Shown piece by piece: positions 34,562-43,707 of a DNA stretch of 64,000 nt; positions within the stretch are counted from its first letter, which is position 1, and each line of letters starts with the position of its first letter. The notes below the pieces were generated by a model. That model had not been told where the DNA came from. It saw only the letters and a list, made by a program, of their open reading frames with translations, and searched no databases. Source of the DNA: Marivirga sericea (GTDB lineage: Bacteria; Bacteroidota; Bacteroidia; Cytophagales; Cyclobacteriaceae); assembly GCF_900177665.1 (NCBI RefSeq), contig NZ_FXAW01000001.1, forward strand, positions 744,001 to 808,000, in the 5' to 3' direction. The position numbers and the translations under genes are program-made.

Positions 34562-35590
34562 TCATTCTATAGTTAATATGATCCGGTCTATAATATTTTT
34601 TGCGGTGGTAATCTGGGACAAATCTTTATATAAAGTCCCATCCTTCCCTGAATGATGACCATGACCAATCAACTTCATGATTTTATGTGATTTACTAATT
34701 AATTCTTCCTGATTTACTATTGCTTCATATACCAAGGAGGGTTGCCCTACTTTTCCATCACCTGAATAGATTTTATCATTAGGGAATTTGTCTTTACTGT
34801 AATAATTATTCCAGTCGTATGATTGATTGACTTCGAGAAAAATTTTAAAATCTGAGTGACTATTCATATCACTTTTCACATTCACAATAAAATTACTGGT
34901 GGGAGTTGCTCCCGACACTCCATCGAGATCAATCGGATTATCAATTGGTACATACAAACCATCACTTGCTAGAATACCTCTCTGGTGGGACCATCGAGGT
35001 AGTGCTTCAGGGCGTCTTTTAGTAGAAGCTTTCCATTCATCACCTTCCTTAACGCCATAATCAAAAGTACTTGAAGCAATCACCCGGGAGATATATAATG
35101 TTTCAATATAATTACCAAGTGTATCTTCAGCCCAAATGGCGAATAAAGGATACTGAAAGGCCGCTCCCTTTTTTAATTCCACACTGATTCGATGGTTACC
35201 AAGAGCCTTATCAACTTCAATAATTTGATAATTAAAGTTTTCTTCAGATTTTCCAGCTTGCTGATTTCTTAGTGCATTCCCATATGAATATAATGAATTG
35301 AGTACCGGCACTTCATGATACAAGCCTGTGGTCAATAATACGATTACCAGTATGATTAGGGGTACTTGAAACTTCTTGAATCTTGCTAGTCTTTTTCCAA
35401 TTAGGTAATTTTTCATTGGTAATTTATTGTTTACCATATGAAAGAGAATGGCAAGCATAAATAATAGCGCGAATACAGTATGTATTGATGCTATTCGTTT
35501 CTGGAAGGGTGTAAAATACATGATTAAACCAGTTCCGGTCAGGATAATTAAAGTTAGCAGTAAGGTCACCGCAAGAATTCTTCTATTCAT
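34562..35590 (-). CDS. membrane protein with DUF4405-like N-terminus and DUF2271-like periplasmic domain
   Basis: A 342-residue protein. Three hydrophobic helices occupy about 1-100, with histidines in the helices (IASIHTVFALLF, AILFHMVNN) reminiscent of DUF4405/cytochrome-b-like bundles. The periplasmic part (about 125-340) has YPLFAIWAEDTLGNYIETLY and ALPRWSHQRG, which resemble DUF2271. It also contains IDLDGVSGATPTSNF, close to the DxxSGATxT motif where RnfG/NqrC-type proteins attach FMN covalently. A redox role at the membrane is plausible but unproven; no flavin transferase (ApbE) gene is nearby. It lies in a minus-strand group with the 36.1-kb membrane protein. Confidence 0.6.
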   Translation of the reverse strand: MNRRILAVTLLLTLIILTGTGLIMYFTPFQKRIASIHTVFALLFMLAILFHMVNNKLPMKNYLIGKRLARFKKFQVPLIILVIVLLTTGLYHEVPVLNSLYSYGNALRNQQAGKSEENFNYQIIEVDKALGNHRISVELKKGAAFQYPLFAIWAEDTLGNYIETLYISRVIASSTFDYGVKEGDEWKASTKRRPEALPRWSHQRGILASDGLYVPIDNPIDLDGVSGATPTSNFIVNVKSDMNSHSDFKIFLEVNQSYDWNNYYSKDKFPNDKIYSGDGKVGQPSLVYEAIVNQEELISKSHKIMKLIGHGHHSGKDGTLYKDLSQITTAKNIIDRIILTIE

Positions 35591-35721
35591 GGCTAGCTAA
35601 GGATTAAATAGTGATGTGTTTACTTTATGTATAGTTCTGAATTAAGGACACTATTTCTTGATAATTGGATTTGACTCAAATTCTTGTGTTTAAGTCTTCG
35701 TGCTTATATCACATGATTAGC

Positions 35722-36138
35722 TTAAACTTCACTTTTTTCAATTGCAAGGCGTAAAAACAAGACGGATAAGGCAGCTGTCACAATGGCAAAAACCTTTTCA
35801 AAATTGCTAGGAGCTATAATATTCCCCACAGTATTCAGCATAAACATGACAAAAAGAAGCCACATGGCGATCTTGCTAAAGCCTATCAATTTGCTGAAAT
35901 TGACTTTTTTAGCTCGAATTAATACAAGCAATAGGATAAGAACTACTGCGGCCAGGGAGGCTATTTCAAAATTTAACAATTGCTGCCTCGTTTGCATTTT
36001 ACCACCCCACAACAAATCGATAGGAGCATAGTCAAATCCCAGGATTCCAATTAAAATGGAAGCATGAAATAGAATGAGAGTACAAACCATAAATAGAATG
36101 ACCCTTACAGCTTGATCAAAACCTATTATTTTCTTCAT
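35722..36138 (-). CDS. four-helix hypothetical membrane protein
   Basis: The start is set at the ATG at 36138 (MKKIIGFDQAVRVILFMVC), because the 18 extra residues from 36192 are polar and unlike a leader. The 138-residue product has four hydrophobic segments (about 10-30, 50-72, 82-104, 112-130). Bacteroidetes proteins with this kind of pattern are usually unannotated; I do not recognise a family. It is 131 bp upstream of the DUF4405-like gene on the same strand and may share its function. Confidence 0.65.
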   Translation of the reverse strand: MKKIIGFDQAVRVILFMVCTLILFHASILIGILGFDYAPIDLLWGGKMQTRQQLLNFEIASLAAVVLILLLVLIRAKKVNFSKLIGFSKIAMWLLFVMFMLNTVGNIIAPSNFEKVFAIVTAALSVLFLRLAIEKSEV

Positions 36139-36409
36139 GATGATTCTATTTAAAGTGTTGAAGTAATAGTACCGTGTCACATTATGAACCAAAAATGAGG
36201 AATAAAAAGGTATCCTTCTTGACCTTAAATGACGATCATTTGACAGTTTAAGCCAAGCGCTATTTAAATGAAGAAATTTTACAGGCTCTATTCATTAAAA
36301 CACTATTTATAGGCGTTCTGAAACATAAGTAAGAATCGAACTCAGCTTGTACTTAAGAAGTTTATTGAGTACAAAATTATTGCTTCAAAAAAGTGCCTGG
36401 AAAAACTAT

Positions 36410-37396
36410 CTACACCTGCTTTCTGTATTCGATTGGCGTTACTCCCGTCCACCTTTTAAAGGCTCTATTAAATGCACTTTGTTCGGAAAAACCCACCTGA
36501 AAGGCCACTTCGCCTATTGACTGCGGAGTGTTTTTTAATAAGGTTTGGGAAGTAGATTTCTGAATATCTTGTAAAAAAGCTCGAAAGGTCAGCCCTCTCT
36601 TCGAAAGTCTTCGGTTTAAAGTCCTTGTACTCATCCCTAAGTGATCTGCAGCTTGAACAACACTCGGCACTCCGCTTGGCAATGCATCCTTCAAAAGCTG
36701 ATGAAGGTCTTTAAGCATTTGATCTGAATTAGTTTGAATGTTAGATAATTCTTCATTCATTCTTTCCGTTAAAAAATGATTAATACTTCTATCCGCTTTA
36801 ACAGTGGGCATATTTAAATCCTCAGCCTTAAAGACTATGAGGTTCGATTTGTCTTCCGAATAAACTGGGCATTCAAAGTACTCTTTCAAAGAGCCTAAAG
36901 AGCTAACCTTATGCTTAAAATGCACTGAAACAGGACGTATTTCCTTATCAGTTACTTCATTTAAAATTTTATTAAACACAACAAACCCTACTTCATTACC
37001 TATTTCATGGCCTTTTCGGCTAGTATCTCTGACAAGCTTTAGCACGGTAAGATTATCTCTATCTGAAATCTCCAGTGATCCCTGGTCTGTAATTAAAGTC
37101 ATAAATCGCAAAGTACGGTCAAGTACTTCCCGAGCCTTCCAACAAGTTTTCCAGGATAAGCCTAAAGTACCATAATCGTCAGCTGTCATTTGTGTACCTT
37201 GCATGACACTAAAATTGTCATCAAGATTATCAAAACACCACTCATATAAGTCATATAAAAGGCTGGCTGGAATGTATTTTGCATTGCTCTGTATTTCTCG
37301 GCTTTCTTCATGCCGTTTTATGATTTCATATGGGTCTCCCTGCGCTTCAGCTAAATTCCTTGCTTTTTTATAAATGCTGTAACTAACAAAATACAT
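36410..37396 (-). CDS. AraC-family transcriptional regulator (arabinose-binding-domain type)
   Basis: A 328-residue regulator with an N-terminal ligand-binding domain of the arabinose_bd type (about 20-200, e.g. IPASLLYDLYEWCFDNL and DYGTLGLSWKTCWKAREVL) and a C-terminal AraC HTH pair (VVQAADHLGMSTRTLNRRLS and SIGEVAFQVGFSEQSAFNRA, ending FKRWTGVTPIEYRKQV). It is probably activated by a small hydrophobic or carboxylate ligand. It lies upstream of the minus-strand membrane-protein genes at 35.7 and 34.6 kb and may regulate them. Confidence 0.88.
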   Translation of the reverse strand: MYFVSYSIYKKARNLAEAQGDPYEIIKRHEESREIQSNAKYIPASLLYDLYEWCFDNLDDNFSVMQGTQMTADDYGTLGLSWKTCWKAREVLDRTLRFMTLITDQGSLEISDRDNLTVLKLVRDTSRKGHEIGNEVGFVVFNKILNEVTDKEIRPVSVHFKHKVSSLGSLKEYFECPVYSEDKSNLIVFKAEDLNMPTVKADRSINHFLTERMNEELSNIQTNSDQMLKDLHQLLKDALPSGVPSVVQAADHLGMSTRTLNRRLSKRGLTFRAFLQDIQKSTSQTLLKNTPQSIGEVAFQVGFSEQSAFNRAFKRWTGVTPIEYRKQV

Positions 37397-37544
37397 CTTG
37401 TGCTATCCATTAAACACAACAATAATACAATATTTTCACCTAATATTAACTTGAAAATGTGCTTAAATGTTAAGGTATGTAAGACTCCAGACCTTTAAAC
37501 TGGACGACATCTATGTTCGTACTTATTAAAAGTTCCCTGAATTT

Positions 37545-37727
37545 CTATCTAGCTAATTTCTTAGATTTTGCGATATAGTATCCAATGAAAACGACTGAGT
37601 GTTCTTGTGATACGTATTCTAGGATTCTTACTTGAAGAGGGCCACTGACTCCTTTTAATGGCTCAATTATCTTATCAATTAAATCAAAATTTGAAATAGC
37701 ACTTTTACCATAATGATATTTTATTAA
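37545..37727 (-). pseudogene. possible 3' remnant of an unidentified gene
   Basis: On the minus strand a 60-codon open stretch reads ISNFDLIDKIIEPLKGVSGP and ends FIGYYIAKSKKLAR before a stop at 37545. It has protein-like composition but no start codon, and is closed upstream by a stop at 37728. It is probably the end of a decayed gene, in the 544-bp gene-free space after the AraC gene. The family is not recognised. Confidence 0.35.
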
Positions 37728-37940
37728 TTAATTGAGTGCCTTTATTACGTTATGGAGTTAATAGGCTAAATCAAAATATCCTTTCTCATTTACGGCAACA
37801 ATCACCATTTAGTCTATTTTTATCGGGCAAATTTGTCTCTCCATCTAAGGCTTTAGTTCCTTCATCTAAACCTACTTTTCTATCTAAACTTATAATTCTA
37901 CATTAGATATAGTAAAATATCAACTAAAACCTATAAGATC

Positions 37941-38090
37941 ATGCCTGTAAAACATACCCTTACCAAAGAAATACATAAAGAAACAAAAAGTGGAACCACT
38001 GGATGTAGTACTAGTATTAAAGAATATCCTAGCCAATGGGTGTACACAAGAAACAAAATAACTTGTGAGAAGAGTGGTTGTAGAAATTAG
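37941..38090 (+). CDS. 49-residue cysteine-containing small protein, copy B
   Basis: Paralogue of 32941-33090: MPVKHTLTKEIHKETKSGTT to TCEKSGCRN. All three cysteines and the PSQWVYTRNKITCEK core are unchanged; differences include R17S, G22S, L25I, D28Y and I46S. The 5' leader of at least 45 nt is identical to copy A, so the two should be expressed and regulated alike. It is followed by its own terminator at 38132. Function unknown. Confidence 0.7.
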   Translation: MPVKHTLTKEIHKETKSGTTGCSTSIKEYPSQWVYTRNKITCEKSGCRN

Positions 38091-38131
38091 ATTTTTACTA
38101 TAATATGGAATAGAGACAAATCAAAGTTTGT

Positions 38132-38168
38132 AGACGGCTGAACTTATATGAGTATAGTCGTCTTTTTT
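38132..38168 (+). terminator. terminator of small-protein unit B
   Basis: AGACGGCT pairs with AGTCGTCT (one wobble) and is followed by TTTTTT. The fold matches 33132-33168 although loop and stem bases differ. Confidence 0.7.
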
Positions 38169-38438
38169 AATTTTAACCAATTGCAATTTCAAGCTTGCCA
38201 TCTACAAAGTATTCTCTTAGATTCTTTTGTATCTTGTAAAGTAGTTTTTACTACTTTTGCTTTGCAAGCATTTAAACCTCTGGAATACATATAATTTTGA
38301 ACAATTTTCCGCTACAATGACAATACTGTAAGCATATAATATTTATATTCGGTTTCTTGATTTTAAAAATCTATTCTACTTATAATCAAGTTATATAAGT
38401 CTATTTATAAGTAGTAAATCATTAAAAGACAGTTGAAG

Positions 38439-39389
38439 ATGGATAAAGTACTATGCATAGGATTAGATATTGCTTGGTTTGGAGGTTCCAAAAATAATAA
38501 GGCTTCGAAATATGATTGTTTGGTGTCACTCATTCATGATCCAAAAGCAAACTCTGTCCAATTTAACGAACCAATAAGGGTCTCACTTCATGATAAAGAC
38601 TCGAATAAAGATAGAGATCCTACTGCACAATTGTTATCAAAATCAATCGATGAATTGCTTGAGGACCATTCAGATTGCTCCAAAGTAATATTTGCTATTG
38701 ATGCTCCTTTACAGACAACTGAAAACGAATTAGGAGAAAGGAAAGCAAGAGTCACAAAAGGATCCATTAAAAGAAGGGCATGCGAAAACCATCTTAGTAA
38801 AAAGAGAAAGTGCACCGATAAAGGCCAAAAGGATATCGCTGGCTGGATGTTTAGAATACAAGCAGGCGCACCCCTTGCACCAAGAGTTAAAAATCTTCTG
38901 ACACATTTAGAATCAGTTGGCTTCTCTATTTGGGACGAGCAGCATAGCAATTCAGACAAGTTGGTAATTGAGTGCTTTCCCGCGGAGGTAATTTGGTTTA
39001 CAAAGCGCTCCGGAGGTTACAAGGATAAGAAGAGCGCACAGGTAAAAGCTTATAAAAAAAAGGAAAAGGAACCGCTTTCGGAAGAAGAAGTCAAAGACAA
39101 GGTACATCATGTATTGGCTGATGTAGCTCCTTTTAGCGGAATAGGGAATTCATGGAATAAGGTAGTAGACAACACGATTGATTGGATGATTAAGGATAAG
39201 GCATGGAAGACGGATAAAGGCTTTCGGTCAGGTAAAATGTTAGACGATGTTGTAGATTCCTGTCTCTGTTTGGCTTCAGCTGTTAGTTATTCGGCCAATA
39301 ACTTTCATGTTTGGCAGGACCCAGAAAAAAAATCCGATGGCCATATTATTGGTCCTGGTAAGTTAAACTCCTTGGCTAAGCAAATCTAA
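38439..39389 (+). CDS. DUF429 domain-containing protein (RNase H-like fold)
   Basis: The ATG at 38439 is preferred over the in-frame TTG at 38433. The 316-residue protein opens DKVLCIGLDIAWFGGSKNNK and has VIFAIDAPLQTTE near 85-97, the two acidic strands of the DUF429 family, which has an RNase H-like fold and is predicted to be a nuclease. A late acidic motif, KMLDDVVDSCLCLASAV, fits the third active-site position (DxxDA-like). No signal peptide. The gene is the last on the AT-rich chromosomal side before the Tn3 element; no partner gene is adjacent. The cellular role is unknown. Confidence 0.75.
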   Translation: MDKVLCIGLDIAWFGGSKNNKASKYDCLVSLIHDPKANSVQFNEPIRVSLHDKDSNKDRDPTAQLLSKSIDELLEDHSDCSKVIFAIDAPLQTTENELGERKARVTKGSIKRRACENHLSKKRKCTDKGQKDIAGWMFRIQAGAPLAPRVKNLLTHLESVGFSIWDEQHSNSDKLVIECFPAEVIWFTKRSGGYKDKKSAQVKAYKKKEKEPLSEEEVKDKVHHVLADVAPFSGIGNSWNKVVDNTIDWMIKDKAWKTDKGFRSGKMLDDVVDSCLCLASAVSYSANNFHVWQDPEKKSDGHIIGPGKLNSLAKQI

Positions 39390-39512
39390 ATTCAACTTTG
39401 ATCAAGCATATGAGGGCATTTTGAGTCGTTGGTATCAAATTCTAAGAAATTCATTCTTAACACAACTGGTTATTTCATCAATAGTTTTTGAAGTAGTTTT
39501 GCTCAAAACGAG

Positions 39513-39734
39513 ATGAACATGAAAAAAGATGACCCCTTTTTAGACTATGCAGATGAATGGAAAAATCAAGCCTCATTTGGCAGTATTAGTATTATCACCT
39601 ATGAAGAACCCTATCTTCCTGATTATGCGAATAGGATTAAACATGAGATAGATATTAAATGTCATGGGCTAAACAAAGAAGAATTTGATCTATGGCTTTC
39701 AACCAAGAAAGGGACGAAAACCGCAATAATCTAA
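39513..39734 (+). CDS. small hypothetical protein next to the Tn3 transposase
   Basis: A 73-residue protein (MNMKKDDPFLDYADEWKNQA, YLPDYANRIKHEIDIKCHGL, WLSTKKGTKTAII) with no recognised domain. TAGTTTTG at 39494-39501 matches the -7 element and would give a very short leader. It ends three bases before the end of the convergent tnpA gene, so the left end of the transposon should lie in or beside it. It may be transposon-encoded or a chromosomal gene whose 3' end was replaced on insertion. Confidence 0.5.
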   Translation: MNMKKDDPFLDYADEWKNQASFGSISIITYEEPYLPDYANRIKHEIDIKCHGLNKEEFDLWLSTKKGTKTAII

Positions 39735-39737
39735 TTA

Positions 39738-42700
39738 TTAGACACTTACCAAATCCATGTTTAAAATTTCTTCAAGATTAAAAGTAGATTTGTTGTTATT
39801 CATTTTTTCAAAATCATATTCCCCATGCATATTAATATGCTGCCAAGTCATAATAGAACTCTTCTCAACAATATTTAATATGGATTCACGCTCTTTATTA
39901 TCAGTAATTTTTGTCAATTGATCTGATATATTTAGATAATTCCAAAGAACAATAGCATTTTGTATAAGGTGCCTACAACTAACTGCAATTTCTTGCTCTT
40001 CTTTAGTATCTACTCTGAATTCTTGGTTATTTCCAAAGAAAATGGCGCGTGCAAATTGATGTGATTGTTCTACTCTATTAAGTTGCTTTTCTATCCCTTG
40101 CCTTAATGGAGTTTCATTAAGATATCGTAATATAAATATAGTTTTGTATATTCTACCGAACTCTTTTAGGGCTTTATAAAGTGGGTGTTGTTTTGAGTAT
40201 GAACTTAACCTTCTGAATAATTTGGAAGCTGTGGTTTCACTAAGTTTTATGGAGCAAATTAATCTTAACACATTATCCCATTGTTCATTCAATAGAAACT
40301 CATCAATGTGCATACTTTTAGATGGAAGAATTTTGAAGTCTTTTACCTCATAATATTTTCTTCTTTTGTCCTTAAATGTATACAGTAATTGATCTTTATA
40401 ATTCTTAATCCTTGGGGCAAAAAAGATTCCTAAAGCATTTGCAACACCAAATACAATCTCACTATAGCCATGGGTATCGGTTGAATGAATCTTACTTTCA
40501 ATTTCCTCATTATGCATTAGTCCATCTATAACATAAGCTGCCTCCCTTTCAGATGCACTGATAACTGTATCATAAAATAACCTACTCTGTTCATCTATAA
40601 AGCTATATGCAGAAACTCCTTTACCCGTTCCAAAATATTTGAAAGAATAAGTAGCATGTAAAGAAGGTACTGCTACATTGAATTTTTGACCATCACTGGA
40701 TGTATGTAATTTGTTTTTGTCCTTAATGAATATTTTTGGAAGTGATAATTGATTTGTTAGAGTTATTATCCTTCGATTGGACTCTTCAATATTTTGTTTG
40801 CTAAGGTACCATCTAACAGCATATTCTAACTTGTCAGGTCCAATCCCCTTTGATATTTTTCCCATTTTCCTAACACCAATATTGCAACCAATAGCAATTA
40901 TAGCAGCTAGAAACAATTCATTAGATGGTGGTTTTTTTGCACCCTTGCGGCTATAGTGATGAAAACACGAAATAAAATCAGATAAATCGTCTATATCAGA
41001 GAGTACTGTTATAAGTGGCAAGAAATCTTCCTTACCCAAAATATCGATAATCTTGTCAGATTGAATTTCCTCAAGTCTAGGAGTAGTAACCCTCGGCCGT
41101 CCATCTCTAGAGAATTTCACATGCTCATTATGCTCTAAATTTAAATTTGTTTCTTCAAATTGTTGATGTAATTGCTCTTTAAGTTTAGGTATAAATTTGT
41201 CAAAATCAGACATGGAATTTAAGTTTGCCCTTTCTAGCAAATGATCCCTTTCTCTTTCCCACCGATCAGAAGAAATTAAATATTCATCTAATGATTTATA
41301 TTTATCAGAAAACTTTAAATTTAATGTACCAGCTTTTAGGTGTTCAGCAATTTCCCTAAAAAGTAGCGCTTTATAAACTTGTGAATCGAAACTACCGTCT
41401 TCTGCCCATATCCACTTAATTTCATTTTTTTTAATGAATTTTATTGGAGACTTTTGAGTTATTTTTCCCTTACGACCTTGATAATATTGTATAGCCTCAA
41501 TGATATTAACGTCTGAGGTTTGCGGATTAAATTCAATTACTAATAGTATACCAGAGACTCTATTATTAATTTTTCTAAACCCTTTTGATAGCTGACTAAA
41601 ATACATCTGATCCTTCATATGAGCAGTTCTAGAATTCTCAAGAACTTTAAGCTTTTCTAAAAGCACTTCATGAAAATTTTCTTTGCTCATTGATAACAAA
41701 TCTGTAATAAGTATTATCTTTTGCCTATCCGGATAGTTGTGAGCGAAGATTATTTCCTTTACTTGTTCAAGCTGTTTTTTTGACGAGCTAACTATATCCT
41801 TGATTTGTTTGACTTGTTCTTGCTTTGCGGGTATCTTATTAATAAAATCTGCTGCTACAAGCTTTTGAGTCTCATTCAAAAAACGTTTTGTGGCTTGTAA
41901 AAAAGTGTCTATGAACAGATCTTGCCTAATACGGTATTGATAAACGATAAAAGCTATTAAATAGAGATGCTTTTTAGAAAGATCTCTTATACTATCAAAT
42001 TGAATATGTTCTGCTTTTATTATCCAAACCGCATAATAATTAAGTAGCTCATTGGAAATTATGGTCGAATCCAATATTAATGAAAACTCGTTATGCAAAT
42101 CGCGAATAATTTCGAATTGATTTAAACTTTCTCTAATTTTTCTGGGCGTTGTAGCCTGTTTTGGTTTTTTTAGTTCAGTTATTAGATAGGGGTTTTGAGC
42201 CGATACTTCATTATCACTAGCCGGCATCGAGATTAACTGATCAAGAATATTCTTTTGTACTATGGTTAATTGATTTTCTACTTTTGTTGATAAATCTTGT
42301 TCAAAAGAATTTAGTGAATTAGTTAATGTTTCAGCGAAGACATAATAAGTAGGTATTTCTATTTTCTTATCATTTAGTACTGTTATAAGGGTATGGAATA
42401 TTTCTCTAGGCCTAAGCGAAGTTTTAACTAGCTCATAAGCTTCATCTACAAAAAACGATCTAAATTTCTTAAAGGATTGATAACCATACTGCTCAAGAAT
42501 GCTTTTTTGATGTAACCTATATGTCGCTTCTTTATAATTTTTTAGATTTCTAATTGAATCATTCTTAATTACAAGATTGACCACAAATTTAATATCCTGA
42601 TCAACAAATTTATTAATAGGGAAAAATTTATGGTGAGCAAGGAAATATCCCCTTTGCAATACGTATCCAACCTTGGTAATAGGCTTGCGAAACATATCAT

Positions 42701-42815
42701 CATCCTGATCTAGATTATCAAAGTTGAAAAATTCTTTACGCTCATCGTCAGTGAATTGTGCAGGTGAATCAAAAGCTTTAATTTCGGTATCTTTTAATAA
42801 TTTTATTCTAGGCAT
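39738..42815 (-). CDS. tnpA: Tn3-family transposase
   Basis: At 1025 residues this has the usual TnpA length. The N-terminal half shows the DUF4158-like start (FTDDERKEFFNFDNLD). The C-terminal half has the DDE catalytic domain: Asp in HTSSDGQKFNV, Asp in IHSTDTHGYSE, and Glu in NRVEQSHQFARAIF, plus the conserved IVLWNYL and IMTWQHINMHGEYDF end. The enzyme performs replicative transposition between 38-bp terminal repeats and leaves cointegrates for TnpR to resolve. The frame is intact, so it may be active. The gene is markedly more AT-rich than the island to its right. It is 101 bp from tnpR on the same strand. Confidence 0.95.
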   Translation of the reverse strand: MPRIKLLKDTEIKAFDSPAQFTDDERKEFFNFDNLDQDDDMFRKPITKVGYVLQRGYFLAHHKFFPINKFVDQDIKFVVNLVIKNDSIRNLKNYKEATYRLHQKSILEQYGYQSFKKFRSFFVDEAYELVKTSLRPREIFHTLITVLNDKKIEIPTYYVFAETLTNSLNSFEQDLSTKVENQLTIVQKNILDQLISMPASDNEVSAQNPYLITELKKPKQATTPRKIRESLNQFEIIRDLHNEFSLILDSTIISNELLNYYAVWIIKAEHIQFDSIRDLSKKHLYLIAFIVYQYRIRQDLFIDTFLQATKRFLNETQKLVAADFINKIPAKQEQVKQIKDIVSSSKKQLEQVKEIIFAHNYPDRQKIILITDLLSMSKENFHEVLLEKLKVLENSRTAHMKDQMYFSQLSKGFRKINNRVSGILLVIEFNPQTSDVNIIEAIQYYQGRKGKITQKSPIKFIKKNEIKWIWAEDGSFDSQVYKALLFREIAEHLKAGTLNLKFSDKYKSLDEYLISSDRWERERDHLLERANLNSMSDFDKFIPKLKEQLHQQFEETNLNLEHNEHVKFSRDGRPRVTTPRLEEIQSDKIIDILGKEDFLPLITVLSDIDDLSDFISCFHHYSRKGAKKPPSNELFLAAIIAIGCNIGVRKMGKISKGIGPDKLEYAVRWYLSKQNIEESNRRIITLTNQLSLPKIFIKDKNKLHTSSDGQKFNVAVPSLHATYSFKYFGTGKGVSAYSFIDEQSRLFYDTVISASEREAAYVIDGLMHNEEIESKIHSTDTHGYSEIVFGVANALGIFFAPRIKNYKDQLLYTFKDKRRKYYEVKDFKILPSKSMHIDEFLLNEQWDNVLRLICSIKLSETTASKLFRRLSSYSKQHPLYKALKEFGRIYKTIFILRYLNETPLRQGIEKQLNRVEQSHQFARAIFFGNNQEFRVDTKEEQEIAVSCRHLIQNAIVLWNYLNISDQLTKITDNKERESILNIVEKSSIMTWQHINMHGEYDFEKMNNNKSTFNLEEILNMDLVSV

Positions 42816-42916
42816 GGTAGATTAGAGTTACCCGTTTGAATTGTTATCTAGTTGGAATGTACAAAAGATTTATGATATAGATCTGATTTGAATTCTAATA
42901 GTTAAGGAATCAATAA

Positions 42917-43540
42917 TTATGAGTTATCTATTATTAGAATTTTTACTTTCGAAATTGTATTTGGAGAACACCTACATAATTTTTGAATCTCCCTCGATGA
43001 ATAGCCTTTCTTGAGGTATTTAATTATGTCTTCATGTTTAGCTAGAAAGTTTTCGTGTGTTTCTTTTGAACCTATCTTTCTTCCAGTAGTAAAACCTTTG
43101 GCTTTCCTGGACCTAATCCCTGATTTGATTCTGTAACTCATTTGTTCACTTTCAAGCCTTGCCAAGTCAGCCATAATCGTAACTATCAATCTTGTAAAGA
43201 CCTCACCCATTTCATTGTCAGTATTAATGGTTGTTCCAATATTATGAATATATAATGCTACTCCAGTAGTTTTTAAATGCTCTATCAAATTAAGAACTTC
43301 GTGTGTGTTTCTACCAAGTCTGGAAACTTCTGATACCATAACACACTTTACATTGTTATCGAATATGTATTTTAGTGACTTTTGTAAGCCTGGTCGCTTT
43401 TCTATGGGTACAGAAAAGCCTGAAATTTTTTCTGAGAAAACTTTCACCACTTCAAACCTTTCAACCTCTTTCATATCATTGAGCTGCCGGGCTGTGGATT
43501 GGTCTTTAGTCGAAACCCTAGTGTAAATTATTGACTTCAT
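42917..43540 (-). CDS. tnpR: Tn3-type serine resolvase
   Basis: A 207-residue small serine recombinase. The catalytic serine is S10 in IYTRVSTKDQ; SRLGRN (arginine pair) and the long E helix (ESEQMSYRIKSGIRSRKAKG) follow, then a C-terminal HTH (YSSREIQKLCRCSPNTISKV). It resolves cointegrates by recombining two res sites. Upstream of its ATG is a 32-bp imperfect dyad and a second dyad within 100 bp (43541-43642), the standard res location. It is likely transcribed with tnpA. Confidence 0.93.
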   Translation of the reverse strand: MKSIIYTRVSTKDQSTARQLNDMKEVERFEVVKVFSEKISGFSVPIEKRPGLQKSLKYIFDNNVKCVMVSEVSRLGRNTHEVLNLIEHLKTTGVALYIHNIGTTINTDNEMGEVFTRLIVTIMADLARLESEQMSYRIKSGIRSRKAKGFTTGRKIGSKETHENFLAKHEDIIKYLKKGYSSREIQKLCRCSPNTISKVKILIIDNS

Positions 43541-43642
43541 GTTACAATTTAAGCATTAGCTAAAATAATAACTATTATTAATGAAATATTCAAGGGTGGC
43601 AAAAGATACTATCATATTTGGTAACAATGTTTAAATGATAAC
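43541..43642. promoter_or_regulatory. putative res site of the Tn3-family element
   Basis: Immediately before the tnpR ATG, positions 43541-43572 form an imperfect dyad (GTTAcaATTTaAGC on the left; its reverse complement GTTATTATTTTAGC on the right, 11 of 16 half-site matches). A second, weaker dyad of 23 bp begins GGTAACAATG at 43620. Two or three such resolvase-binding subsites normally make up res. Confidence 0.55.
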
Positions 43643-43699
43643 AATCTCTACAAATTTTCAGACTTTACTTTTGCAATACCCTTGCATTGAATTAATTCG

Positions 43700-43707
43700 T
43701 ATATTTG
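43700..43707 (+). promoter_or_regulatory. Bacteroidetes -7 element (TATATTTG) of the metal-resistance operon
   Basis: A perfect TAnnTTTG match only five bases before the GTG start at 43713, so the transcript would start at or next to the start codon. The nearest TTG (43682) is 15 bp upstream, a little short of the usual spacing. Confidence 0.5.

Larger units (their letters stand above)
37815..38286. repeat. duplicated segment, copy 2 (49-residue protein unit)
   Basis: Counterpart of 32815-33285, in the same orientation. Identity continues well past the coding region, into the terminator and a further hairpin (38238-38257), ending near the shared sequence GCATTTAAACCTCTGGAAT. Confidence 0.85.

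Noticed and set aside
39414-39446. GGG...TAAG stretch resembling a Tn3-type terminal inverted repeat left of tnpA
   Set aside because: It has suitable ends, but no matching inverted copy was found to the right of tnpR, and it is almost 300 bp from tnpA with a small gene between.
39694-39731. Second possible left terminal repeat containing GGGACGAAAAC, similar to the inner part of Tn3/Tn1000 ends
   Set aside because: The outer GGGG and inner TAAG are missing and no mirror copy is visible; resemblance is limited to one short core.
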